24,226 nucleotides of DNA from Planctomycetota bacterium (lineage in GTDB: Bacteria; Planctomycetota; UBA1135), in NCBI GenBank assembly GCA_003501525.1, contig DNPI01000161.1, forward strand, positions 1 through 24,226. Reading direction: 5' to 3'. The notes beneath the pieces were generated by a model that saw only the letters and a program-made list of their open reading frames with translations, was not told where the DNA came from and did not search any database. Of this stretch, positions 15,577 to 23,508 are shown in pieces; positions within the stretch are counted from its first letter, which is position 1, and every line of letters begins with the position of its first letter. A program made the position numbers and the translations under genes.

Positions 15577-16833
15577 TTATGAATTAGTAGTCGCCGTATT
15601 GGCGATTTCGTAATCACCCCCGAAGGTCGATTGAGATTCCACGGGGATGAAGTCTGTTAAGTAATCGAACTCGGCGGCCTCTTTAATTAAATTTCTTGCG
15701 ACGACAAGGCGCTGGACCTGGTTTGTCCCCTCGTATATTTGAAGAATTTTTGCATCTCGATAAAACTTTGCGATGGGGTAGTCCTCCATGAATCCATAAC
15801 CCCCGAATACCTGGACAGCGTCGGTAGCGACTTTTACCGCGGTATCCGTAGCAAAGCACTTACTCATCGCGGCAATTTTTGTGACGTTTTTGGCGCCTGA
15901 ATCTGCCATTGCTGCGCACAGGTAAACCAGCCATCTGGCTGCTTCGGTCTGCATGCCCATATCCGCTAGGATTGCTTGAATCATTTGGAATCCAGAGATT
16001 GGCTGTCCAAATTGCCTTCTTCGGGTGGCATATGTTGTTGCATATTCCAATGCACCGGCGGCGGTGCCCACTGCTTGGGCTGCAACCCCTGGTCGCGCAA
16101 GGTCTAGGGTCATCATCGAGTGTTTAAATCCCAGTCCAGGTTTGCCACCCAGTAGCCGATCCTCTGAGAGTGAAACGTTGTTGTAAGCCGTTTCACAAAC
16201 AGGAACGCTTCGGATCCCCATAGATGGCTCGACTTTTTTGATTTCAAAGCCCGGGTCATCTTTTTCAATGATGAAAGCTGAAATCCGGCGTGATCTCGAT
16301 TCGGGGTCAGTGACGGCAAAGCAAGAAATGATGTCAGCTCGTGAGCCATTTGTTGTCCATTTCTTCTCTCCACAAATTGTCCATTTGCCGTTGTTTTTTT
16401 CCGCTCGTACCGAAAGGCCTCCCGCATCTGATCCTGCGAACTTTTCGCTTAGCGCAAAGGCGCACGCAGCGTCACCGCGTGCTACTCGAGGGAGATATTT
16501 CACTTTTTGCTCTTCGGTGCCCCCGACAATCAATGGAATGGACCCTAGAGCATTCACGGCGAATGCGACCCCAAAGGCAGGGTCTGCTTTGGAAAACTCT
16601 TCGACGGCTAGGGCAAGACCAGTAATTCCGTCTTCTGAGCCTCCGTAGGCCGTGGGAATCCATATTCCCAGCATGCCGGCTTCAGCGGCAGCGTCAAAGG
16701 CGGCTTCGTTGTAGCTTGCCTCTTTGTCATGTTTTGCTGCGTTTGGGAGAAGGTGCTCTTTCGCGATTTCCCGAGCGGTTTCGCGCCACTTTTGATGCGC
16801 GTCAGAGAAGACAATGTTTTGGAGAGGTTGCAT
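15577..16833 (-). CDS. Acyl-CoA dehydrogenase
   Basis: A 418-residue FAD-dependent acyl-CoA dehydrogenase of the short/medium-chain class. Landmarks: FALSEKFAGSDAGGL (variant of the ALTEPxAGSD signature), WTICGEKKWTTNGSRAD, RRRQFGQPISGFQMIQAILA, and FGGYGFMEDYPIAKFYRDAK followed by ILQIYEGTNQVQRLVVAR with the catalytic base Glu368. It oxidises acyl-CoA to trans-2-enoyl-CoA and passes electrons to ETF. The C-terminus runs about 30 residues beyond the usual end (FIPVESQSTFGGDYEIAN), a small family-atypical tail. Start ATG at 16833 gives the normal N-terminus. There is no Shine-Dalgarno, but TACAAT (minus strand) lies 11 bases upstream. It converges on DoxX with 21 bases between. Confidence 0.93.
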   Translation of the reverse strand: MQPLQNIVFSDAHQKWRETAREIAKEHLLPNAAKHDKEASYNEAAFDAAAEAGMLGIWIPTAYGGSEDGITGLALAVEEFSKADPAFGVAFAVNALGSIPLIVGGTEEQKVKYLPRVARGDAACAFALSEKFAGSDAGGLSVRAEKNNGKWTICGEKKWTTNGSRADIISCFAVTDPESRSRRISAFIIEKDDPGFEIKKVEPSMGIRSVPVCETAYNNVSLSEDRLLGGKPGLGFKHSMMTLDLARPGVAAQAVGTAAGALEYATTYATRRRQFGQPISGFQMIQAILADMGMQTEAARWLVYLCAAMADSGAKNVTKIAAMSKCFATDTAVKVATDAVQVFGGYGFMEDYPIAKFYRDAKILQIYEGTNQVQRLVVARNLIKEAAEFDYLTDFIPVESQSTFGGDYEIANTATTNS

Positions 16834-16844
16834 GAATCAAGGAG

Positions 16845-16850
16845 ATTGTA
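16845..16850 (-). promoter_or_regulatory. Candidate -10 element for the acyl-CoA dehydrogenase gene
   Basis: Read on the minus strand this is TACAAT (5 of 6 to consensus), 11 bases before the ATG at 16833, which would give a leader of only a few bases. No convincing -35 is seen. Confidence 0.3.
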
Positions 16851-16872
16851 GCTTGCTCTGAGAGCGAGTTTG

Positions 16873-17445
16873 TTACCAACCGAGTAGGGCCTTGACTTCT
16901 TTCTTGGCAATTGTCTTTTCGTTGGCCCAGACAATCTCACGGGTTTGAACGTTGACCGCGTTGAGGGTGAATTTCATCCACCGTGATTCTGTTCGCCCCG
17001 ATTCTTTGTAGATTTCGCTCATTCGGCCGAAAAAGACATATTCCGCCCCTTTCTGCCTTCCCATTTCAACGGCGTAAGCCATGTCTACTTTTCCGCTTTG
17101 TTGGTGCTCAATCTCTCTGTCGATTTCCTCGAGTCCGACTTCGCCGGCGAGCACTGAAAATTTTCCGCTTTGGAGGAGGGAGGTTCGAATAGTGTCAGCA
17201 ATGCTTCTGGTGTCAAGGTGTTGGGTGGTGCGGTTTTGAATGCCACCGAAAACAATGCGAGGCCTTTCGTCTCCAAAGGCGTCAGCGTCGAGAAAGTCCT
17301 GGGTCATGTCATGCGCAAGAATCATCAAATCCGTTCCGCCGAAATCGGAGGAGAGCACCTCCACACCTTCCGGATCCTCATAAGTCACCTGATTGGAGCA
17401 AGCTATCGAAGTGGTTGCGAGGACGAGAAGCTGGAATGGGCGCAT
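16873..17445 (-). CDS. lpoB: Penicillin-binding protein activator LpoB-like lipoprotein
   Basis: A 190-residue outer-membrane lipoprotein candidate with a short signal peptide (MRPFQLLVLATTSIA, then Cys16). The mature domain shows LpoB landmarks: RPRIVFGGIQNRT (61-73), HLDTRSIADTIRTSLLQSG (77-95), GAEYVFFGRMSEIYKE (133-148) and REIVWANEKTIAKK (169-182). In Enterobacteria LpoB spans from the outer membrane to activate the peptidoglycan synthase PBP1b. The Pro/Gln-rich linker of E. coli LpoB is missing; only about 45 residues separate the lipid anchor from the globular domain, so reach through the periplasm would be shorter. It is the last gene of the COG3014/YcfL/YcfL/LpoB operon, 4 bases after the preceding stop. 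No penicillin-binding protein is encoded in the window. Confidence 0.85.
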   Translation of the reverse strand: MRPFQLLVLATTSIACSNQVTYEDPEGVEVLSSDFGGTDLMILAHDMTQDFLDADAFGDERPRIVFGGIQNRTTQHLDTRSIADTIRTSLLQSGKFSVLAGEVGLEEIDREIEHQQSGKVDMAYAVEMGRQKGAEYVFFGRMSEIYKESGRTESRWMKFTLNAVNVQTREIVWANEKTIAKKEVKALLGW

Positions 17446-17449
17446 TTTT

Positions 17450-17851
17450 TTAGGGTGTTCTGTCGAGTGGGATTATGCTCCCATAAAACTTGACCGCTTC
17501 AACAGAGGGAGCCATAAAAGAAAATACTTTTGGCGCTTCAGGGCGGAGCAGGATGTTTTGTTTCCCCGAGCCACCCTGGGCGGGGCGCATGATGAACCCT
17601 TCGCCGTCTTTCCAAAGCCAGCTCAGCTCTATTCGGATGGGCTCTTCTCTTTTGCTGACAATGGCGAATTGAGCAGAAAGGCCATCGGGCTCTATCCTGC
17701 CAGCGACATCTTGTACCTCAAGGCCTTCCACCCAAGTTTTGATTTGGACGACTTCGTCTCCCTCTCCCCTGAGGATGTCTTCCGCGCCCCAGAGTTTGTA
17801 GTTGGCGCAAGAGGCCGCGAGGGCAATGGAGATTAAGAGTGCGATTCTCAT
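17450..17851 (-). CDS. YcfL-like (DUF1425) lipoprotein, second copy
   Basis: The 133-residue protein has a signal peptide MRIALLISIALAAS and lipobox Cys15. The middle shows the YcfL-type beta pattern LSAQFAIVSKREEPIRIELS followed by WLWKDGEGF and a C-terminal APSVEAVKFYGSIIPL. In E. coli ycfL lies directly upstream of lpoB (ycfM), as here. Function in any species is unclear; a role with LpoB in the envelope is inferred from conserved linkage. It is shorter in its N-terminal half and more divergent than the first copy just upstream, whose stop overlaps its ATG by 4 bases. The gap to lpoB is 4 bases. No Shine-Dalgarno. Confidence 0.72.
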   Translation of the reverse strand: MRIALLISIALAASCANYKLWGAEDILRGEGDEVVQIKTWVEGLEVQDVAGRIEPDGLSAQFAIVSKREEPIRIELSWLWKDGEGFIMRPAQGGSGKQNILLRPEAPKVFSFMAPSVEAVKFYGSIIPLDRTP

Positions 17852-18228
17852 GTTTCTAAAGGTCTGACCTCAATTCGGCATTTCACAGCCGTGGAGCTTG
17901 GAGCGATTTCTTTGAATTGGAGGACGCCCCCGGCGTGCGCTTTTATGGGTTTCCACGAACGTGCCGCGTCTACGACTTCAAAGCCTGCCGCGTCTGACCA
18001 AGCAGCGCGCCACTGAAGGGTTGCCTCTTTACCGTTATTTTTAATGCGGACACCGTATCGGGCAAGGCCTTCTTCTGTCCAGCCTAGAGCTTCGTCGACG
18101 ATTTCCAGGGTTCGCCTAAGCTCGATGATGGCTGTTTCTCCTGATAGGACTTCGGTGCTTTCTTCTTCCCAGAGGGCGCAAGCCCCGAGTGTTATCAGGG
18201 GGAGCAGTAGACCAAGGGGATGGGTCAT
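17848..18228 (-). CDS. YcfL-like (DUF1425) lipoprotein, first copy
   Basis: The 126-residue lipoprotein has a perfect lipobox (MTHPLGLLLPLITLGAC, Cys17). The mature part carries the clearer YcfL/DUF1425 pattern: YGVRIKNNGKEATLQWRAAW (58-77), SDAAGFEVVDAARSWKPI, FKEIAPSSTAVKCRIEVR. This is the immunoglobulin-like 'V-x-V-x-N-x-x-x-x-x-L-x-Y-R-x-x-W-x-D-x-x-G' arrangement of the family. It overlaps both neighbours by 4 bases, so translation is coupled through the operon. The presence of two YcfL-like genes in a row is unusual; see the second copy downstream. Confidence 0.78.
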   Translation of the reverse strand: MTHPLGLLLPLITLGACALWEEESTEVLSGETAIIELRRTLEIVDEALGWTEEGLARYGVRIKNNGKEATLQWRAAWSDAAGFEVVDAARSWKPIKAHAGGVLQFKEIAPSSTAVKCRIEVRPLET

Positions 18229-19544
18229 GGCTTTAGCGTAGCAGGCCCCATAAAAACCGTAGGGGCCTTTCCCGCTTTCCCAAAAGCGGCTTTTCGCAGG
18301 GTCCTTGCTGAGAGGAGGAGTGTTTCCCCAGGTGGGATTTCGAACTCTCCGAGGTCGAGAACATGGTTCTCACCCCTGGATTGGAATCGGATTGATAGGC
18401 GACGCTTCCCCGGCTCGATAGCAATTCTTAAAGCTTGGATTTGCTGCGGGAGCGTTTGCCAAGATCGCAAATCGGGCTGTTCCGTTGAGTACAACAAGAG
18501 GCTGCCTAGCACTCCCACGCCGAAACCTGCCCAGAATCCTTTTTCCTCCTCTACGTTTTCCGCGGCTTCTTCGATAAGGGCCGTTTTTATTGTGGCTCGT
18601 ATGGCTGATTTGCCCGCCATCCAAGAAATCCGGTCAGCGAGATTTTCTTTGGCTGATTTATAGACATCCTCGAGTACAAACGTTTTCCCTTTGGGCTCCC
18701 CATCCACCCAAAGCTCAATTCGAGATGGGGAGGGCATAGGTTTCCCAAAAGCGGGTGCAACTATGCGGCCGAACGATCTATTGGCCTCGTAATCGATATT
18801 AAGGCCTACCTTTTGCGGCATTCTTCCCTTCTCGTGTATGAGTGCGATTGACGCCTGTGGCGCTATACCGTTTTGTGCCCTTTGTGCATGCTGAAGGCAT
18901 TGGCTTAAGGTCTTGTTTTTTGGCATTTCTGCAGCCAAATCTTTCCAATCGATTATTGCCTCATCCCAATCGGAGTCAGCCTCCTGGGTCAAAGCTGAAA
19001 TGAACTTGGCGAAACGGTTCATTGGGTATTGCACTTCGTATCGTTTTTCCGCCCTTTTTTCTGCTTCATAACCCTTTCGCACTTCGACCATTGCGCTATC
19101 TAAATTCCCTAGCCGAAGGAAATCCCATGCCAGGAAAGCGTGCAGAAGGGCGATTTCAAAATCTTCGCCGTCATAGGGAAGGGCCCTGTCATTAATTGCG
19201 AAAGACGCTGCGGTTTCTCCAACGGTTCGCCCGCTTATCGTCGGGCGGTCTTTGAAGTTTTCTAGGACTCTCTCTGCTTCCAGCCAATGCTCGGTTGCAC
19301 CTTCAAGGTCGCCCCCGGTATGCCTTGCCATGCCAGCTTCCACCAATGCCAGCAATTCGTTGCTGAACCCGTCACCTTTCAGTTGGCTGAATTCCGCTGC
19401 CGCGCTGTCGAAATCTCCGGATGTGAAGGCGTCAAGGGCTGGCCAGCTCTGGTTGGGCCAAGATTCGCCGACGATAGAAGACGAGCAGCCCACCGCCACG
19501 ATGAACAAGGGAAAGGTGCGCAGTAGGCGGAGTGCTTTGCTCAT
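18225..19544 (-). CDS. COG3014-like lipoprotein with helical repeat
   Basis: The 439-residue protein has a signal peptide and lipobox (MSKALRLLRTFPLFIVAVGC, Cys20). The N-terminal half is helical and TPR-like: ALDAFTSGDFDSAAAEFSQL, EAGMARHTGGDLEGATEHWL, FLAWDFLRLGNLDSAMVEVR. The C-terminal half has KTFVLEDVYKSAKENLADR and DLRSWQTLPQQIQALRIAI, which are typical of the COG3014 family. To my knowledge this family sits beside YcfL and LpoB genes in Vibrio-type gammaproteobacteria, which agrees with the neighbours here. A short hydrophobic Gly-rich stretch (about 343-355) is a possible membrane-proximal segment. It is the first gene of the four-gene operon, divergent from mutS. Its function is not established; an envelope scaffold for the LpoB system is inference. 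Confidence 0.78.
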   Translation of the reverse strand: MSKALRLLRTFPLFIVAVGCSSSIVGESWPNQSWPALDAFTSGDFDSAAAEFSQLKGDGFSNELLALVEAGMARHTGGDLEGATEHWLEAERVLENFKDRPTISGRTVGETAASFAINDRALPYDGEDFEIALLHAFLAWDFLRLGNLDSAMVEVRKGYEAEKRAEKRYEVQYPMNRFAKFISALTQEADSDWDEAIIDWKDLAAEMPKNKTLSQCLQHAQRAQNGIAPQASIALIHEKGRMPQKVGLNIDYEANRSFGRIVAPAFGKPMPSPSRIELWVDGEPKGKTFVLEDVYKSAKENLADRISWMAGKSAIRATIKTALIEEAAENVEEEKGFWAGFGVGVLGSLLLYSTEQPDLRSWQTLPQQIQALRIAIEPGKRRLSIRFQSRGENHVLDLGEFEIPPGETLLLSARTLRKAAFGKAGKAPTVFMGPATLKP

Positions 19545-19586
19545 TTCTGTCTTCTTACCCTACGGGGAAGAAGGTTCGCGATAAGC

Positions 19587-19592
19587 TAGAAT
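19587..19592 (+). promoter_or_regulatory. Candidate -10 element for mutS
   Basis: TAGAAT lies 17 bases before the preferred GTG start of mutS (19610), in the short gap between divergent genes. It would give a leader of about 10 bases and would exclude the longer TTG start at 19532. No clear -35 at standard spacing. Confidence 0.25.
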
Positions 19593-19609
19593 TTGGTCCC
19601 CTTTTCTCC

Positions 19610-22300
19610 GTGAGCCCTAAGTCCGCCCCATCCGTCCGTCGTCAGCAAGATACGCCCATGATGCGTCAATTTCATGCGGCGAAGAAGAGCCATCCGGGGG
19701 CGGTGGTTTTTTTCCGAATGGGCGATTTCTATGAGATGTTCTATGAAGACGCACGCTTAGCTGCTGACGAGCTAGGCCTCGCTTTGACTTCTCGAAGCAA
19801 GGAGAAGGATGTCCCAATGGCGGGTGTGCCGGTAAAAGCAATGGAGGGATATTTAATCCGCTTGGTGCGGGCGGGTCATACAGTTGCAATCTGCGAGCAG
19901 CTTCAAGACCCTCGCGAAGCAAAAGGCATTGTTGAGCGTGATGTGGTGCGAGTGGTTTCCCCGGGCACCCTTGTTGAAGACGAGGCAATGGATGCGACAA
20001 GCCCCCTATGGGTTTTGGCTGTTTGCTTTGCAAACAATGCTGAGCGCCAAGTACGTCCTGAGATAGGGCTTGCTTGGGCTGATTTGTCTACAGGAGCTCT
20101 CCGGTGCTCTATGTCATCTCCGCGTCGGTTCGCCGACGATCTGGCGAGGATTGGCCCGGCAGAGATCTTAATCCCGGACCTAGGCGAAGACGACGATGCT
20201 GTTGCAAGGCTTGCTGAGACGGCAAGAAGTCACGGGGCTTCGGTTGCTTTCCGGCCTCCTTGGGATTTCGAATCTTCCAGCGGCCATCGTGCCCTTTGTT
20301 CCCAATTGAGAGTTTCGACTTTGGACTCTTTTGGCATTGATGATTCCGTAAACATTTTGGGGGCATGTGGAGGCCTGTTAGGGTTCCTCGAGGAGACCCA
20401 GAAAGGAGCGCTGCAGCAATTCCGGGACCTGGAAGTTCGTCGCGATTATGAACATATGGTTTTGGACGCGGCGACTCGCAACACCCTCGAGATTGTTTGC
20501 TCATCTGTGGACGGTGGGCGTGAAGGCTCTTTGTTAGGGACGGTTGACCGGACGACTACGCCTATGGGAGCACGGACGTTGCGGGAGTGGCTTCTCGAGC
20601 CTCTTTTGTGCGCCAAGGCGATGCAGTCCCGCCACCAATCTGTTGGCGTTCTCGCCGCGAAGCTCGATGCCAGGGATCGAATAGGGGGCGTGCTCGAGGG
20701 AATGGGTGATCTCGAGCGAATGGCAGCTCGCCTTGCTTCTGGGGGAGGCAGTCCTCGTGATTTGGTTGCTCTTGCGGAAGCTTTAGGGCGCATTCCTGCT
20801 TTAGCTGCCGAGGTCGAGTCCTGTGGCGACACTCTTCTGTCAAACATCGCTGATGGGCTGGATCCTTGTGCGGGAACCGTGGAGAGCATTCAGGCGACTC
20901 TTGTTGATGCTCCGCCACTCGGGCTAAAAGAGGGAGGTCTTATCCGACCTGGCCGGAGTAGGGAAGTAGATGAACTCCGCAGTTTGGCCGAAGGTGGTCG
21001 AGACCATTTGGCTGCTTTGCAAGAGCGCGAATCAGAGCGGACTGGTATCGCTAACCTAAAAGTTGGGTTCAACAAAGTTTTCGGCTATTACCTCGAAATA
21101 ACACATGCTCATTCGAGCAAGGTCCCTGAGGACTATGTTCGCAAGCAGACGCTCAAAAATGCAGAGCGCTATATCACGCCGGAGCTAAAGGAGTATGAGG
21201 CGAAAGTCATGGGCGCTGAGGAGAAGTTAAGGGATATAGAGTGCGACATGTTTCTTGCGTTACGATCGGCGGCGTCCGAAGAGTCGGAGAAAATGCAAGC
21301 GACTGCTCGCGCGGTTGCGGCCATTGATGCATTGCGTGGCTTCGCCGTTGTAGCGGAGGAACGCAATTATGTGCGCCCTGAAATCCTAGGCCATCAAGAT
21401 GGCGAGGAGAAGGTTTTGGATATTTCCGACGGACGTCATCCCGTTGTGGAGGCGTGCATGCAAGATCCATTTGTCCCGAATGGGATTTCACTGGATTCTT
21501 CTCATACGCTTTCTGTTCTGACAGGCCCGAACATGAGTGGGAAATCAACTTGGCTGCGCCAGGCTGCTCATGTTGTGATACTTGCCCAAGCGGGGGGTTT
21601 TGTTCCGGCTTCTTCCGCGCGTATTGGGCCGGTCGATAGAGTGTTTACGCGTCTTGGTGCGGGCGATGATATTTCAAGGGGGGCTTCCACGTTTATGGTG
21701 GAAATGGTTGAGACAGCTAGGATTTTGAGGCACGCAACCGATAGGTCTCTTATTCTCCTCGATGAAGTCGGTCGAGGGACGTCAACTTTTGATGGTTTAG
21801 CTATTGCATGGGCTATTTGTGAACATGTTCATAACGTTCTCGGCTCGCGGTGCTTGTTCGCTACCCATTATCATCAGCTAACAGATTTAGCGGACAGCCT
21901 GGAAAGAGCGCGGAATTTAAATGTTGCAGTTCGAGAGCGGGGTGAGGAGATCATTTTTCTGCACCAAATTGAAGAGGGAGGAACCGATAGGAGTTACGGC
22001 ATTCACGTCGCTCGATTGGCTGGTCTTCCCCCTCCTGTGCTTGACCGTTCGCGTGCGATTCTCGAGCGTCTCGAGCGCGATGAGGAGGGGCTTACTGGCC
22101 GTGTTCTTCCTCCGGCGACAGGTGTCACGCCAGCCGCCGTGGGCGGCATTTTTGAATTAATGAGGGATTCGGACGCGGCGCTTTTGGATGAAATTAGGGC
22201 TGTCGAGGAAGATTCGCTTGCGCCTATCGATGCCTGGGATTTGGTGAAGAGGTTGCGGCAAGCCCTCGTGGGCGAGGGGTTGAATAAAGCACCAAAATAG
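19610..22300 (+). CDS. mutS: DNA mismatch repair protein MutS
   Basis: A 896-residue MutS1. Mismatch recognition loop FFRMGDFYEMF has Phe40 and Glu42 (F-x-E). The connector and core follow, then the clamp region FNKVFGYYLEITHAHSSKVP. ATPase: Walker A GPNMSGKST (639-647), LGAGDDISRGASTFMVEM signature, Walker B LILLDEVGRGTSTFDG (D718, E719), FATHYHQLTDL, and the C-terminal helix-turn-helix dimer region. It binds mismatches and recruits MutL. I chose GTG 19610 because it leaves 16 residues before the conserved TPMMRQ, the family norm; an upstream TTG (19532) would run into the divergent COG3014 gene. No Shine-Dalgarno. The sigma factor gene starts 15 bases after the stop. Confidence 0.96.
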   Translation: MSPKSAPSVRRQQDTPMMRQFHAAKKSHPGAVVFFRMGDFYEMFYEDARLAADELGLALTSRSKEKDVPMAGVPVKAMEGYLIRLVRAGHTVAICEQLQDPREAKGIVERDVVRVVSPGTLVEDEAMDATSPLWVLAVCFANNAERQVRPEIGLAWADLSTGALRCSMSSPRRFADDLARIGPAEILIPDLGEDDDAVARLAETARSHGASVAFRPPWDFESSSGHRALCSQLRVSTLDSFGIDDSVNILGACGGLLGFLEETQKGALQQFRDLEVRRDYEHMVLDAATRNTLEIVCSSVDGGREGSLLGTVDRTTTPMGARTLREWLLEPLLCAKAMQSRHQSVGVLAAKLDARDRIGGVLEGMGDLERMAARLASGGGSPRDLVALAEALGRIPALAAEVESCGDTLLSNIADGLDPCAGTVESIQATLVDAPPLGLKEGGLIRPGRSREVDELRSLAEGGRDHLAALQERESERTGIANLKVGFNKVFGYYLEITHAHSSKVPEDYVRKQTLKNAERYITPELKEYEAKVMGAEEKLRDIECDMFLALRSAASEESEKMQATARAVAAIDALRGFAVVAEERNYVRPEILGHQDGEEKVLDISDGRHPVVEACMQDPFVPNGISLDSSHTLSVLTGPNMSGKSTWLRQAAHVVILAQAGGFVPASSARIGPVDRVFTRLGAGDDISRGASTFMVEMVETARILRHATDRSLILLDEVGRGTSTFDGLAIAWAICEHVHNVLGSRCLFATHYHQLTDLADSLERARNLNVAVRERGEEIIFLHQIEEGGTDRSYGIHVARLAGLPPPVLDRSRAILERLERDEEGLTGRVLPPATGVTPAAVGGIFELMRDSDAALLDEIRAVEEDSLAPIDAWDLVKRLRQALVGEGLNKAPK

Positions 22301-22315
22301 TGCACAATAGGGGCA

Positions 22316-23455
22316 ATGGTCCCCGCCCCTAGTGCGCAGAAACGGTTCCCATGGCTCCTTGAGAAGGGCTCAAGGGTCCCTTTTGAGGAGCTTGTCCATG
22401 TTTTTGAGGCCGGGACGTTTGAGGAGGACTGCAGAGATATGCTTTCTCTTTTTGATGATTTTGGCCTGGAGGTAGGGTGTAAATTTGCTCGCAGTGGCAT
22501 GCCCTCTGTGGCGAATAAGCTCCAGGATCCAGTTGGGTGGTATCGTCAAGAAGTTCGGAGAATTCCGGAGATGGATCAGGCAAGCGAGATGCGGTTTTGC
22601 ATGGGCTTGGAGTTCCTTTGGCGGCGCCTGAGATCCGCGCGCTTGGAGGCCGGTTGGCCTGCGGAGGATATAGAGTCTTTCCCGGGGAAAGATGTTTTCG
22701 ACAGTCGTCTTTCTGGCGCCCTGCTGCGCCGCACTCGCGAGTTTGTGGAAGTCCGCAATGAGCTGATTGAACGCAATTTGCACATTGTCCTAATCCTGCT
22801 TCGCCGGTATCGCAATTCAGGAGTCCCGCAGGAGGACCTTGTGCAGGAGGCAAATGCAAGCTTGTTTAATGCAATCGCCGGGTTTGATTTCACTCGGGGC
22901 GTTCGTTTTAAAACCTATGCAGGGTTTTGGGTGCACCAAGCATTCTTGAAAGCTATTTACGATCAATCGCGGACGGTGCGAGTTCCAGCCTATATCCAGA
23001 AGGCAATGAAGAGGATTAGGGACAGGTCAGGTGCTATCCCTGAAAAAGAAAGTGATTGTGAAACGATTTCAGAGGCTGCCGGTTTATCTGCGGAAGAGGT
23101 CAAGAAAGCGCTTAAGCGTAATCGATATACCTTTTCGCTGGACCGAGTTGCCGATGCTGACGAGGGGTTTACTTTTTTAGAGCTAATTGCAGGCGCGGAC
23201 GAGGCGAGCGGCGTAGATTTAGGGGAGAGATCGGCTCTTCTCCAGCGGTTAAGCGAAACTTTAGGGGTGCTCGATTCGAGAGAAAGAAGGGTCTTGGAGA
23301 TGAGATTCGGGCTCAGCGGAGGTCGAGTTAGAACACTAAGTGAGGTGGGGGAAGTGCTCGGTGTTAGCCTTGAGCGCGTGCGGCAAATCCAAGAGAGAGC
23401 CCTGGATAGGATGCGGTCAAGTCGTGGTGGTCGTTTGCTTGCCCAGTACGCTTAA
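22316..23455 (+). CDS. Sigma-70 family RNA polymerase sigma factor (group 1/2-like)
   Basis: The 379-residue factor has recognisable regions. A degenerate 1.1-like N-terminus (VPFEELVHVFEAG ... MLSLFDDFGLEV, 21-53); 1.2 DPVGWYRQEVRRIP (71-84); a short non-conserved insert (about 98-145); region 2 NLHIVLILLRRYRNSGVPQE (154-173) and FKTYAGFWVHQAFLKAIYDQ (198-217) then SRTVRVPAYI; region 3 ISEAAGLSAEEVKKAL; region 4 LDSRERRVLEMRFGLSGG and SEVGEVLGVSLERVRQIQ. Compared with E. coli sigma-70, the WW pair of 2.4 is FW, T440 is Leu, and R584 in 4.2 is Leu, so promoter recognition may differ from the housekeeping factor. The start ATG overlaps a weak AGGGG only 2 bases upstream. Probably co-transcribed with mutS. 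Confidence 0.92.
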   Translation: MVPAPSAQKRFPWLLEKGSRVPFEELVHVFEAGTFEEDCRDMLSLFDDFGLEVGCKFARSGMPSVANKLQDPVGWYRQEVRRIPEMDQASEMRFCMGLEFLWRRLRSARLEAGWPAEDIESFPGKDVFDSRLSGALLRRTREFVEVRNELIERNLHIVLILLRRYRNSGVPQEDLVQEANASLFNAIAGFDFTRGVRFKTYAGFWVHQAFLKAIYDQSRTVRVPAYIQKAMKRIRDRSGAIPEKESDCETISEAAGLSAEEVKKALKRNRYTFSLDRVADADEGFTFLELIAGADEASGVDLGERSALLQRLSETLGVLDSRERRVLEMRFGLSGGRVRTLSEVGEVLGVSLERVRQIQERALDRMRSSRGGRLLAQYA

Positions 23456-23487
23456 GGGCTACTGCGCGAGAGCCGCCTTGGGTGAGA

Positions 23488-23493
23488 TATAAT
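23488..23493 (+). promoter_or_regulatory. Candidate -10 element for lipA
   Basis: A perfect TATAAT in the 53-base gap after the sigma factor gene, 15 bases before the preferred lipA TTG start, giving a leader of about 8 bases. No -35-like hexamer at 16-18 bases, so the call rests on the -10 alone. Confidence 0.35.
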
Positions 23494-23508
23494 CTCCGCC
23501 GAAGCACC

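Noticed and set aside
19532..19609. Upstream TTG start for MutS
   Set aside because: It adds 26 non-conserved residues and overlaps the start of the divergent COG3014 gene; GTG 19610 fits the family N-terminus.
22003..22500. 165-codon minus-strand open frame over the mutS/sigma junction
   Set aside because: Ser/Arg-rich shadow crossing two real genes; no support.
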